A DNA stretch of 9,521 nt from DASYSA01 sp036003885. GTDB taxonomy: Bacteria; Acidobacteriota; Blastocatellia; UBA7656. The stretch spans positions 1-9,521 of the forward strand of contig DASYSA010000151.1 in NCBI GenBank assembly GCA_036003885.1. Direction: 5' to 3'. Each line of letters begins with the position of its first letter. Within the stretch, counting starts at the first letter, position 1. The translations under genes were made by a program, and so were the position numbers. Of this stretch, positions 1-6,675 are shown one piece after another. The notes beneath the pieces were generated by a model. The model saw nothing but the letters and a program-made list of their open reading frames with translations, did not search any database and was not told the origin of the DNA.

Positions 1-1409
1 CTGAGAGAAAGCTCTCCGAGTGTATGTATGAAATAGACCATTACGAGCCATAGAGGGCTGACAGGTCCCGCCCCGGTTAGCGTAGAGGCATAGGCTATAA
101 CGAGAAATCCGATGCCTACGAAGAGTAGACCGTAAGCGAACTTTGCCGGGCTGGAGGGCTCACGGCGGCCGAGCTTAAGCCAGAGCAGTGAGAAGACCGG
201 CGCAAGCAGGATAATGAACACAGAATTGACTGACTGAAGCTGGGAGGACTGGAAGGACAAACCGAAGATATTTAGTCTGGTGAGTCTGTCCGCAAACAAA
301 TTCAGACTTGATCCAGCCTGCTCAAACGCCATAAAGAAGAGAGTTGAGAAAAGGAACAGAATGAAGATGACGCCTAATCGCTTTGCCTGATCGCGCGCCT
401 CCGTTCTCTTGCCTTTCGCCAGGAGACCTTCCACATACCTTATTGCAATCGATGCGGTAACGAGGAACGCTGCCACCAGCACCTGACCCGCGATTTCTGA
501 GACGTCTATATCGGTGGGCTTGCCTGACAAATAGGTAACGAGAGAGATCAGGACCCTGCCTGCCAACAGGGCGGCAGAAAGCAACAGGAGATAACGGAGA
601 AATCTGGAACCTAATCCGCTGGATTTGCCGGCTGCGTGAGGAGTTGAAGAATCGAGATCTTCGGGCGCACTTTCTGCGGACGCGGCCTCGCCTTTCCTCT
701 TGGGCTGGGGTCTTCCGCCGACGTGTGCGAGCCGCTTACCCCACACGAGATACTGGGTCAATCCCAGAGTCATGCCGATCCCCGCAGCCGCAAATCCCCA
801 ATGCCAGCTGGACTCCGGATGGAATCCCATACGTGAGAGGAAAGACTTGAACAATTCTCCCTGTGCTAGCCAGCCGCAGACGAGTGGAGCTATGAAAGCT
901 CCGAGGTTTATGCCCATATAGAAGATCGAGAACCCGCTGTCACGTCTCGGATCATCCTCGCTATAGAGGCTGCCTACCATTGTGCTGATATTGGGCTTGA
1001 GCAGTCCGGTTCCCAGTACGACGAGCGATAGCCCCAGGTAGAACGTAGATAACATGGGGAAGGCCATCGAGAAGTGACCTAGCGCGATGATTATTCCACC
1101 AATCAGAACTGTCAGCCGTGCCCCAAGAAGATTGTCCGCAACCCAGCCGCCAGGAAGCGACATCAGGTACACGCCGGCTGTGTAGGCCCCATAGATACCT
1201 GCTGCCTTTACTGTGCCGAACGCCAAGCCTCCGTCGGTAATCGGCCTCGTCATAAAGAGAATTAGCAGCGCGCGAAGGCCATAGAAGCTGAACCGCTCCC
1301 ACATCTCTGTAAAAAACAGGGTTGTGAGCCCGGCAGGATGTCCCCCTATCCCGGATCGGTCCACGCCGTTTTGTAGGTCAACCTCTGGTGGATAAGTTGT
1401 CGTTGCCAT
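1..1409 (-). CDS. POT/PTR2-family proton-coupled oligopeptide transporter, 14-helix type (3' end outside window)
   Basis: Inner-membrane symporter predicted to import di- and tripeptides with protons. I translated 469 codons from the ATG at 1407-1409 to the window edge with no stop. The signature TEMWERFSFYG lies at residues 34-44 (E35, E38, R39), GTGLLKPNIS at 133-142 and FYMGINLG at 163-170. FEQAGSSLNLFADR follows near 362-375, and the family's late ELSLS segment is the last thing read, so about 75-80 C-terminal residues are missing. Between the two six-helix bundles there are two extra hydrophobic stretches (about 270-295 and 306-330), matching helices HA and HB of bacterial POTs, preceded by a charged Ala/Ser/Pro-rich loop (about 232-262). 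The start is backed by GAGGA seven bases upstream. The gene lies 86 bp downstream of a paralogue on the same strand, so co-transcription is plausible. Substrate (peptide or other nitrogen compound) cannot be told from sequence. Confidence 0.93.
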   Translation of the reverse strand, partial: MATTTYPPEVDLQNGVDRSGIGGHPAGLTTLFFTEMWERFSFYGLRALLILFMTRPITDGGLAFGTVKAAGIYGAYTAGVYLMSLPGGWVADNLLGARLTVLIGGIIIALGHFSMAFPMLSTFYLGLSLVVLGTGLLKPNISTMVGSLYSEDDPRRDSGFSIFYMGINLGAFIAPLVCGWLAQGELFKSFLSRMGFHPESSWHWGFAAAGIGMTLGLTQYLVWGKRLAHVGGRPQPKRKGEAASAESAPEDLDSSTPHAAGKSSGLGSRFLRYLLLLSAALLAGRVLISLVTYLSGKPTDIDVSEIAGQVLVAAFLVTASIAIRYVEGLLAKGKRTEARDQAKRLGVIFILFLFSTLFFMAFEQAGSSLNLFADRLTRLNIFGLSFQSSQLQSVNSVFIILLAPVFSLLWLKLGRREPSSPAKFAYGLLFVGIGFLVIAYASTLTGAGPVSPLWLVMVYFIHTLGELSL

Positions 1410-1416
1410 ATTTAGG

Positions 1417-1421
1417 TCCTC
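1417..1421 (-). promoter_or_regulatory. Shine-Dalgarno site of the 14-helix POT gene
   Basis: Read on the minus strand this is GAGGA, seven bases before the ATG at 1409. It fixes the start of the downstream transporter and implies independent ribosome entry rather than coupling to the upstream paralogue, whose stop is 86 bp away. Confidence 0.6.
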
Positions 1422-1456
1422 GAACTGGTTGCCGAGAAGAGGTCAGATCAGGCTTT

Positions 1457-1476
1457 GCTGCAGGCGACCTGGCAGC
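1457..1476. other. Small hairpin in the gap between the two transporter genes
   Basis: GCTGCAGG and CCTGGCAGC pair as eight base pairs with one bulged base around a three-base loop (CGA). The 1410-1495 gap holds nothing else that I recognise. No run of T follows on the minus strand, so this is not a classical terminator. It could be an mRNA processing or stability element in a two-gene transcript, or chance. Confidence 0.3.
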
Positions 1477-1495
1477 ATCGCGCTTGCGCCGAGTG

Positions 1496-2866
1496 TCACA
1501 CACCTGGCATCGCCTTCTTGAGAGGCCGGAGCAACCCCAACAGGAGAAATGCCATTATTAAGGCCAGCCCACTCAGCACAAGCCAGAATGTCGAGTGCCT
1601 CCACTCGGTCCAAAAGACCGCGATCTGGGTGAGCTTGTTGCCAATTCCAGTGGCTACAAACCAGAGCCCCATCATTAGACCACGGAAGCGAACAGGAGAC
1701 ACCTTTGAAACGAGCGACAGCCCCATCGGCGACAGCATCAACTCACCCAGCGTCAGCACTCCATAGGCGCCCAGCAGCCACATAGGCGACATTTTGTAAG
1801 CATAAACGTCGCTGCCCGTTACGCTCGCCTCCCCGATCCGCGCCGCTGCATAGAAGACAAGGAAGGCCATCGATGTCAGCACCATTCCGAGAACCATCTT
1901 TGTAGGCGTCGACGGTTCCTTCCCTTTCTTATCAAGCCATTTCCAGAAGCCGACAATCGGGAATGTCAGCACAATCACCCAGCCAGGGTTGATCGAATTT
2001 GAGATGATCCCACGCACGTTCCAATTGGTGTTCTCATCGGCCCAATAGGTGATTGTGGTCCCGTTCTGATGGAAGACCATCCAAAACACGATCACCATCA
2101 GGAAAACCACAATCAGAGCGGCCATACGTTTCCACTCGGGTACGGCGTCCATCAAGCTCTGGCGCGCCCGTGCTTCGTTCGAGGCGGGCGCGTTTTCGAC
2201 TGCCCCGCCGACCGTAGTGGCACCCTTTGGCCGCTCCGCACTGGCGATGTAGCTCTTGAACTTCCACAGGATGGTGATTGAAATCATCATTCCCAACACG
2301 GCTACCGCGAAGGCCAGGTGGAACCCAAACTTTGCCTGCACTATGGTAGCAACCAGCGGCGCCAGGAAGGCGCCCACGTTGATGCCCATGTAGAAGAGAT
2401 TGTAGGCCCGATCCTTGAGGTGACTGCCTTCGGGATAGAGGTTGCCGACCATCGTCGACACATTGGGTTTGAAGAAGCCGTTGCCGATCACCAGACAGGT
2501 TAGCGCCGCATATACAAACGTCATCGAATGTACTGACAGCAGCAGATGTCCCGCCATGAAAAAGAGGCCGCCGATCATCACCGACCTCCGATAGCCGAGC
2601 GCTCTGTCTGCTATCCAGCCGCCAAGGAAAGGACTGCAGTAGACGCACATCTGATAGGTTGCATAGAGAGTCGAAGCTTGTGCGGCGGTCCAGGCAAAGC
2701 CCTGGACCGGGTCTCGAAGGTAAAGCGTGAACATCGCAACCATCGTGTAGAAGCTGAAACGCTCCCACATCTCGGTTGCGAACAGAACGTACAGCCCTTT
2801 CGGATGCTTGTCCAAACCACGTTCGGCAACAGCCATGTTCAGAGAGTCCTCAACCTGAATTTTCAT
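1496..2866 (-). CDS. POT/PTR2-family proton-coupled oligopeptide transporter, compact 12-helix type
   Basis: Complete 456-residue inner-membrane transporter predicted to take up small peptides with protons. Diagnostic segments are TEMWERFSFYT at 31-41 (E32, E35, R36), GNGFFKPNVSTMVG near 128-141, FYMGINVG at 158-165, FHQNGTT at 265-271 and GELMLSPMGLSLVSKVSP near 374-391. The usual Gly/Tyr-Gly at the end of the first signature is Thr here. Only about 40 polar residues (207-247) join the two helix bundles, so helices HA and HB, present in the neighbouring paralogue, are missing. The start is uncertain. The ATG at 2866 has no visible Shine-Dalgarno, while the internal ATG at 2836 (residue 11) has GAGGA ten bases upstream, and either leaves the first helix intact. 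It is the first gene of a probable two-gene unit, with a possible promoter at 2965-2994. Identity with the paralogue is confined mostly to motifs, so this is an old duplication or separate acquisition. Confidence 0.94.
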   Translation of the reverse strand: MKIQVEDSLNMAVAERGLDKHPKGLYVLFATEMWERFSFYTMVAMFTLYLRDPVQGFAWTAAQASTLYATYQMCVYCSPFLGGWIADRALGYRRSVMIGGLFFMAGHLLLSVHSMTFVYAALTCLVIGNGFFKPNVSTMVGNLYPEGSHLKDRAYNLFYMGINVGAFLAPLVATIVQAKFGFHLAFAVAVLGMMISITILWKFKSYIASAERPKGATTVGGAVENAPASNEARARQSLMDAVPEWKRMAALIVVFLMVIVFWMVFHQNGTTITYWADENTNWNVRGIISNSINPGWVIVLTFPIVGFWKWLDKKGKEPSTPTKMVLGMVLTSMAFLVFYAAARIGEASVTGSDVYAYKMSPMWLLGAYGVLTLGELMLSPMGLSLVSKVSPVRFRGLMMGLWFVATGIGNKLTQIAVFWTEWRHSTFWLVLSGLALIMAFLLLGLLRPLKKAMPGV

Positions 2867-2964
2867 AGCGTGGAATGAGATTGATCAGCCCAAACTGACT
2901 GCCGGTAAGATTACGTCCCCAGGAGCCATAGCCAGAAGCTCGAGAGGCAGTTCGAGCGACTCAG

Positions 2965-2994
2965 ATTCTACATGAGCTAACGCACGCGAAGCAA
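2965..2994 (-). promoter_or_regulatory. Possible sigma70-type promoter for the transporter pair
   Basis: On the minus strand TTGCTT (2994-2989) and TAGAAT (2970-2965) are separated by 18 bases. The -10 matches consensus at five of six positions, the -35 only at three. It would give a leader of roughly 90 bases before the ATG at 2866. I see no operator palindrome in the rest of 2867-2964. Confidence 0.35.
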
Positions 2995-3026
2995 CCAGTT
3001 TCACTGATGCCCATCGCCCTCATCTC

Positions 3027-3055
3027 TTGGCAACCTCTCCTGCTCAGGCTACACT
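3027..3055 (+). promoter_or_regulatory. Likely sigma70-type promoter of the GNAT-like gene
   Basis: TTGGCA (3027-3032) and TACACT (3050-3055) are separated by exactly 17 bases, matching consensus at five and four positions. The site lies 45 bases before the ATG at 3101. Together with the minus-strand candidate at 2965-2994 it forms a back-to-back pair whose -35 boxes are 32 bases apart. Confidence 0.5.
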
Positions 3056-3100
3056 GATCCCGCTCAGATTTCACGACAAGCAAATGAGAGATTAGAGAAA

Positions 3101-3970
3101 ATGTTCGAGTGGAACATAGAGGGGCGACACTTCCACATTCGCGAGGCTCGCAGCGAAGAGGAGTTCCACGCCATCGAAGATCTGCAAAGAGCCGCCTGGA
3201 AGTTCAGCGACCTCGACGTGGTGCCTTTTGCTATTCTCATCGCGTCGCAGTGGGCCGGCGGCGTCGTGCTGGTCGCCTTTGAGGGCGAAACGATCATCGG
3301 GTTCGCGTACGGCTTTCCTGGTTATGAGCACGGCCGCGTCTCGATCCACTCACACATGCTGGCAGTCAAACCTGAGGTCCGCAATTATCAAGCCGGCTTC
3401 TATCTCAAGCTGGCCCAGCGCGAGTGGGCGCTGGAAAAGGGATTGAATGAAATCACCTGGACCTTCGACCCGCTTCAGAGCTTGAACGCTCATCTGAACT
3501 TCGCCAAACTCGGCGTCGTCTCTGACCGCTACATCGTGAATTTCTACGGCGAGGCTTCCTCGAGCCCCCTGCATCAGGGCTTCGGTACCGATCGCCTCTG
3601 GGTAAGGTGGCCGCTCGACAGCGAAAGGGTGAAGCAACGCATCAACAAAGAGGAGCGTCCTTCGCCGCCCGACATGTCGAAGTCGGATCAAATCCTCGTC
3701 TATCTGGAAGGTGGTGAGCCAAGGCCAAATGAGTTTGGCCGGGTCCTGGCTGGAAGCCGCTGTCTGATCGAGATACCTCACGACATTACTGCCTTCAAGC
3801 AACGCGACCCGGATGCGGCGGCAAGATGGCGCGAGGCTACACGTGCAGCTTTCCAGGCGGCTCTGGGAGCCGGTTTCGCGGTCGAAGAGATGCTCAAGGT
3901 TGAAGGAGAGCCGGCGCCAAGGTGGTTCTATTTACTCGTGCGAGACTCCCTGTGGAGAATTGAGAATTGA
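3101..3970 (+). CDS. GNAT-superfamily acetyltransferase-like protein (COG3375 type)
   Basis: A 289-residue soluble protein with the layout I associate with the 'predicted acetyltransferase' COG3375 family; substrate unknown. The GNAT-like half covers about residues 10-150: IREARSEEEFHAIEDLQ, then GGVVLVAFEGETIIGFAYGF (53-72), a beta strand with SHMLAVKPEVR (84-94), and the family stretch TFDPLQSLNAHLNFAKLG (121-138). GTDRLWVRWPL (162-172) ends this half. The C-terminal half (about 195-285) is specific to the family. The acetyl-CoA loop is odd: after VKPEVR comes NYQAGFYLK instead of a clean Q/R-x-x-G-x-G/A, so catalysis should not be assumed. The start has only weak purine-rich sequence upstream (AGAG at 3094-3097), but the promoter supports it. 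The last residues, RIEN, and the stop codon lie in a palindromic repeat, so the native C-terminus may have been replaced. It stands alone, divergent from the transporters and convergent with the GGDEF-EAL gene. Confidence 0.8.
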   Translation: MFEWNIEGRHFHIREARSEEEFHAIEDLQRAAWKFSDLDVVPFAILIASQWAGGVVLVAFEGETIIGFAYGFPGYEHGRVSIHSHMLAVKPEVRNYQAGFYLKLAQREWALEKGLNEITWTFDPLQSLNAHLNFAKLGVVSDRYIVNFYGEASSSPLHQGFGTDRLWVRWPLDSERVKQRINKEERPSPPDMSKSDQILVYLEGGEPRPNEFGRVLAGSRCLIEIPHDITAFKQRDPDAAARWREATRAAFQAALGAGFAVEEMLKVEGEPAPRWFYLLVRDSLWRIEN

Positions 3971-4030
3971 GAATGGAGAATTGAAAATCGGAAATTCGCT
4001 CTCAATTCTCAATTCTCCATTATCAATTCT
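3955..4030. repeat. Palindromic heptanucleotide repeat (GAGAATT type) spanning both convergent stop codons
   Basis: From 3955 the sequence runs in seven-base steps: GAGAATT, GAGAATT, GAGAATG, GAGAATT, GAAAATC, GGAAATT (to 3996). After CGCT the complementary steps CTCAATT, CTCAATT, CTCCATT, ATCAATT run to about 4028. Arm 3963-3984 pairs with 4009-4030 at 21 of 22 positions around a 24-base centre, which itself can partly pair. The stop of the GNAT-like gene (3968-3970) lies in the left arm and that of the GGDEF-EAL gene (4009-4011) in the right arm. The stem is A/T-rich and has no T tail, so I call it a repeat element that may protect or end both transcripts, not a classical terminator. Confidence 0.85.
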
Positions 4031-6090
4031 GAACGGGTGCCCCACGCGGAAATCACGGTTGAGTCGAAAACGTGATAGCGTGCGTATCTGCTGAAGAGCA
4101 ACAGCTCGCAGTCGGCCGCCGAAACCGCTCGGCTGAAAAGATGACCTTGCATGAGATCGCAGTGCTGGCGCTTGAGGATGTATCGCTGTGCCTCGGTCTC
4201 GACTCCCTCCGCTACGACTTTGATCTTCAGACTGTGAGCCAGCGCGATGACCGCCGAGGCGATGGCAGCGGCGTCGGCGTCTTCCTTCAGATCGCAAACG
4301 AAGGATCGATCGATCTTCAACGTGTCTATTGGGAAGCTCCGAAGGTAGCTCAACGAGGAGTAGCCGGTCCCAAAATCGTCGATAGAGATGCGAACTCCGA
4401 GCCGGTTCAATTCGGTCAGCACGTGAAGACTCACATCCGCGTCCTGCATTGCAACGTTTTCGGTGATCTCTAGTTCAAGGTATTCGGCCTGAAGACCGGT
4501 CTGGTCAAGCACGTCTTTGATTCGCTCTATGAGTCCGGAGTCCTGAAAGGGGCGGGCGGACAGATTGACAGACACTCCCAGATTTGGGAGTCCCTGCTGC
4601 TGCCAGGTGCGAACCTGGCCACACGCCTCACGTAACACAAACTGGCTGAGAGGGTCCATCATGCCAAGGGTTTCAGCCGCTGCCAAAAAGTCCGCCGGCA
4701 ACAGCAGGCCAAGCTCTGGATGCGCCCAGCGCAGGAGCGCTTCGACCTTCTCGATCTCTCCCGTGTCCAATCTGACGATGGGCTGGTAGTAGACAACAAA
4801 CTCGTTGTTGACCAACCCTCTTCTGAGACCGTTTTCAAGGGCCAGCAGCTCCAGAGCGCTCGAATTCATCGTGGGCTTGTAGAACTTGTAGTTGTCGCGT
4901 CCGTGCTCTTTTGCCCGATACATCGCGGTGTCAGAGTTCTTCAGCAGAGTCTCAGCATCAGTGCCATCGTCGGGAAACATGCTGATCCCCATACTGGCAG
5001 TCACGTAGAATTCCTGGTTCTGAATGTTGAATGGCAGCCGAAGCGCATCCATCAGCTCCTGCGCAACCGCGTGCACATCGTCTTCCCGCTTTATGCTGGT
5101 CAACAACAACGTGAATTCGTCCCCGCCGAGCCGCGAAACAGTGTCCATCTCGCGAACCGACTCTCGAAGGCGCTCGCCCGCTTTGCACAGGAGCTGGTCT
5201 CCACAGGTGTGACCCAGCGAGTCGTTAATCACCTTGAAGCGGTCCAGGTCCAGGAAGAGGACTGCAACGCTTCTCCGGTTGGTGCGTGCCTGCTCCATCG
5301 CTTCCTTCAAGCGGAGGATGAAGAGCTGGCGGTTTGGAAGTTCGGTGAGGGGATCGTGATATGCAAGGTGCTCGATTTGCGCAGACGCCCTTACAACTCG
5401 TTCGCGCTCCTCCTCTAATAGCCAGACAATCATCCCAAGGCCCATCGCCGACTGCAGGATGAAACCTGCCAGACCAAGGTAGATGAAATAGGGGAGGATC
5501 CCTCCCTCCACTCGCAAAAGACTTATAGCCAGATAGACCAGATATTCCATCCCGTAGAGGAAGAGCGCGCCGCTTACCAGACCCCGCCCGATTCCGGCCA
5601 CAGCGGTCGGCAGGCGACGGACAATATGGCTCGCGGCTATCGATGCGACGCCGAGCACCAGCCAGCGAAGTCCAAAGCTCACCCGGTTCAGAGGATGCGC
5701 GCCACTCGCCAGTGAAATGAGAGTTGAAGCCGTGCCGGCAAACAGTAGTGCGCCAACAACCCAGAGCGATGTCTTTCGAGGTATCGCTTTCCCTCGAGCA
5801 AGCTCATAGGTGCCGAACATCATCCACGCAACCTGCAGGTAACCGGCTCCCATGCAGAGACTGAAGGTCACCGTGCGGAGCGTACGCCACTCCCCGAAAT
5901 GGGCCGAGAGGTAATACCTGAGCACCCACCCGAACATATAGACCGAAAGGGCCCACCAACTCCACGACCAATGAATGAGGTAATCTCTCCGGTAGTGCCG
6001 GTAGAAGCTGAGCAGCACCAGCGCAAGCAGAGCGGCTCCAATCGCCTGCACAATGAAGGTCGCGACAACGACGGATATCGAACTAAACAT
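4009..6090 (-). CDS. Membrane-bound dual GGDEF-EAL protein (diguanylate cyclase / c-di-GMP phosphodiesterase) with 7-helix sensor
   Basis: A 693-residue inner-membrane enzyme predicted to make and/or degrade c-di-GMP. Seven hydrophobic segments (about 7-30, 39-65, 75-98, 107-128, 137-157, 168-192, 201-225) form an N-terminal sensor that I cannot assign to a named family. A short charged linker (EEERERVVRASAQIEHLAYHDPLTE region) leads to the GGDEF domain (about 240-405), with an intact GGDEF at 322-326 and an inhibitory RxxD site, R313-D316, five residues before it. The EAL domain (about 420-670) keeps EALLRW (E450), VNLSARP, ELEITE, DDFGTGYSS (D571, D572), K592 and AEGVE (E628, E631), so both activities look possible. 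QGHLFSR has Ala where Pro is usual. About 30 residues follow the domain, and the last residues (LIMEN) and stop lie in the palindromic repeat. The ATG at 6088-6090 is supported by AGAGGGAA six bases upstream. It is transcribed alone. Confidence 0.95.
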   Translation of the reverse strand: MFSSISVVVATFIVQAIGAALLALVLLSFYRHYRRDYLIHWSWSWWALSVYMFGWVLRYYLSAHFGEWRTLRTVTFSLCMGAGYLQVAWMMFGTYELARGKAIPRKTSLWVVGALLFAGTASTLISLASGAHPLNRVSFGLRWLVLGVASIAASHIVRRLPTAVAGIGRGLVSGALFLYGMEYLVYLAISLLRVEGGILPYFIYLGLAGFILQSAMGLGMIVWLLEEERERVVRASAQIEHLAYHDPLTELPNRQLFILRLKEAMEQARTNRRSVAVLFLDLDRFKVINDSLGHTCGDQLLCKAGERLRESVREMDTVSRLGGDEFTLLLTSIKREDDVHAVAQELMDALRLPFNIQNQEFYVTASMGISMFPDDGTDAETLLKNSDTAMYRAKEHGRDNYKFYKPTMNSSALELLALENGLRRGLVNNEFVVYYQPIVRLDTGEIEKVEALLRWAHPELGLLLPADFLAAAETLGMMDPLSQFVLREACGQVRTWQQQGLPNLGVSVNLSARPFQDSGLIERIKDVLDQTGLQAEYLELEITENVAMQDADVSLHVLTELNRLGVRISIDDFGTGYSSLSYLRSFPIDTLKIDRSFVCDLKEDADAAAIASAVIALAHSLKIKVVAEGVETEAQRYILKRQHCDLMQGHLFSRAVSAADCELLLFSRYARYHVFDSTVISAWGTRSELIMEN

Positions 6091-6096
6091 TCGAAC

Positions 6097-6104
6097 TTCC
6101 CTCT
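6097..6104 (-). promoter_or_regulatory. Shine-Dalgarno site of the GGDEF-EAL gene
   Basis: On the minus strand this reads AGAGGGAA, six bases before the ATG at 6090. It supports the full-length start, which places the first membrane helix at residue 7. I found no convincing -35/-10 pair and no c-di-GMP riboswitch sequence between here and 6240. Confidence 0.6.
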
Positions 6105-6594
6105 ACATCAACTACCTGAACTACATTCCTGGGCCAAGAAAGAGACGTTTACAACCGAGAGAAATATCGGTCCGTCCCAATGCAATCAAGCGAAGCCCTG
6201 ACTGCGATCTCTTCACCATTCTTACTGAAGCGGGCCTTTAATCCCATACGCCAATGCCTCTGCCCGCGCCCGAATCTTGTTCAGCAAAGGCAAGTCTGAT
6301 ACCAGTGGAGTTCGGAAGAACAACCTGTGCCTTTGATTGGTGAAATGGATCCGGCTGCGCGATTGAGCTGGAGAAGAGAGAGACCCGAAGACGTTTAGCA
6401 TTCAGACTCCGGCGGGGCCTCCTAGTGTGCGCTTCCGAAACGTTTGGAAAGAACGACTTAGCTGAGATTGAAGCTTGTGCCTTCGGCAATCTCCCGGGGC
6501 ATTTTCTTTGCGCACAGTGCGTGAACGTTCGGTTGAAAAACGCTACGCCGCGCCGAAAGGATGAGCTGGTGGTCCATCTCAAGGCTTGACGGCC
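6105..6594. other. About 490 bp without a supported gene
   Basis: This stretch lies between the divergent GGDEF-EAL gene and the leader ORF/propeller genes. It must hold their promoters, but none is convincing. Open frames exist on both strands. The minus strand is open from an ATG at 6582 to 6238 (114 codons, Arg/Ser-rich, no Shine-Dalgarno). The plus strand is open from 6344 to a TGA at 6587-6589, and in the same frame from 6242 with a single TGA at 6341-6343, without a good start. Neither translation resembles a family I know. A small perfect inverted repeat, CGCAC-A-GTGCG, lies near 6510-6525. It may be a decayed gene, a structured non-coding element or plain spacer. Confidence 0.5.
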
Positions 6595-6600
6595 AGGAGG
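6595..6600 (+). promoter_or_regulatory. Consensus Shine-Dalgarno AGGAGG of the 22-codon ORF
   Basis: AGGAGG followed by the six bases GTTAAG and an ATG at 6607. It is the best ribosome binding site in the window. It serves the short ORF at 6607-6675, not the propeller ATG at 6672, which has no site of its own at a usable distance. Confidence 0.7.
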
Positions 6601-6606
6601 GTTAAG

Positions 6607-6675
6607 ATGGGTGAAATGGGGGACCCCCGATATGTCAGGGTGAATGAAGAGGTCAATGTGTTCAACTCAGAATGA
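6607..6675 (+). CDS. Short upstream ORF (22 codons) translationally coupled to the propeller gene
   Basis: The ATG at 6607 has AGGAGG at ideal spacing and opens a 22-codon frame starting MGEMGDPRYV and ending NVFNSE. Its TGA (6673-6675) overlaps the ATG of the propeller gene (6672-6674) in the classic ATGA arrangement. The peptide is hydrophilic and acidic, with no membrane segment and no run of a single amino acid as in classical attenuation leaders. The most likely role is to deliver ribosomes to the next start, which lacks a Shine-Dalgarno. A peptide function is possible but not shown. It could also be an accident of a good ribosome site. I recognise no homologue. Confidence 0.5.
   Translation: MGEMGDPRYVRVNEEVNVFNSE

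Noticed and set aside
2034..2768. 244-codon open frame on the minus strand
   Set aside because: It lies wholly inside the compact POT transporter in another frame; its translation is His/Arg/Gly-rich without motifs, while the transporter frame has all family signatures.
1..2866. Recent tandem duplication of the transporter gene
   Set aside because: Similarity is limited to family motifs, and the two proteins differ in helix number and loop content, so a recent duplication does not fit.
3813..4094. 93-codon plus-strand frame through the repeat
   Set aside because: Out of frame with the GNAT-like gene; open through the repeat only because the third heptamer is GAGAATG, which removes a stop.
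4720..5418. 232-codon open frame on the plus strand
   Set aside because: It is antisense to the GGDEF and EAL domains, whose motifs are intact; codon-driven shadow.
6091..6240. c-di-GMP riboswitch upstream of the GGDEF-EAL gene
   Set aside because: I looked for the conserved GEMM-type segments on the minus strand and found none.
6238..6582. 114-codon minus-strand frame as a protein gene
   Set aside because: No ribosome site, Arg/Ser-rich low-information translation, and an overlapping open frame on the other strand; kept only as a note on the region.
6618..6628. GGGGG-A-CCCCC as a hairpin or terminator
   Set aside because: A one-base loop cannot form, no T tract follows, and it lies inside the 22-codon ORF; at most a protein-binding palindrome.
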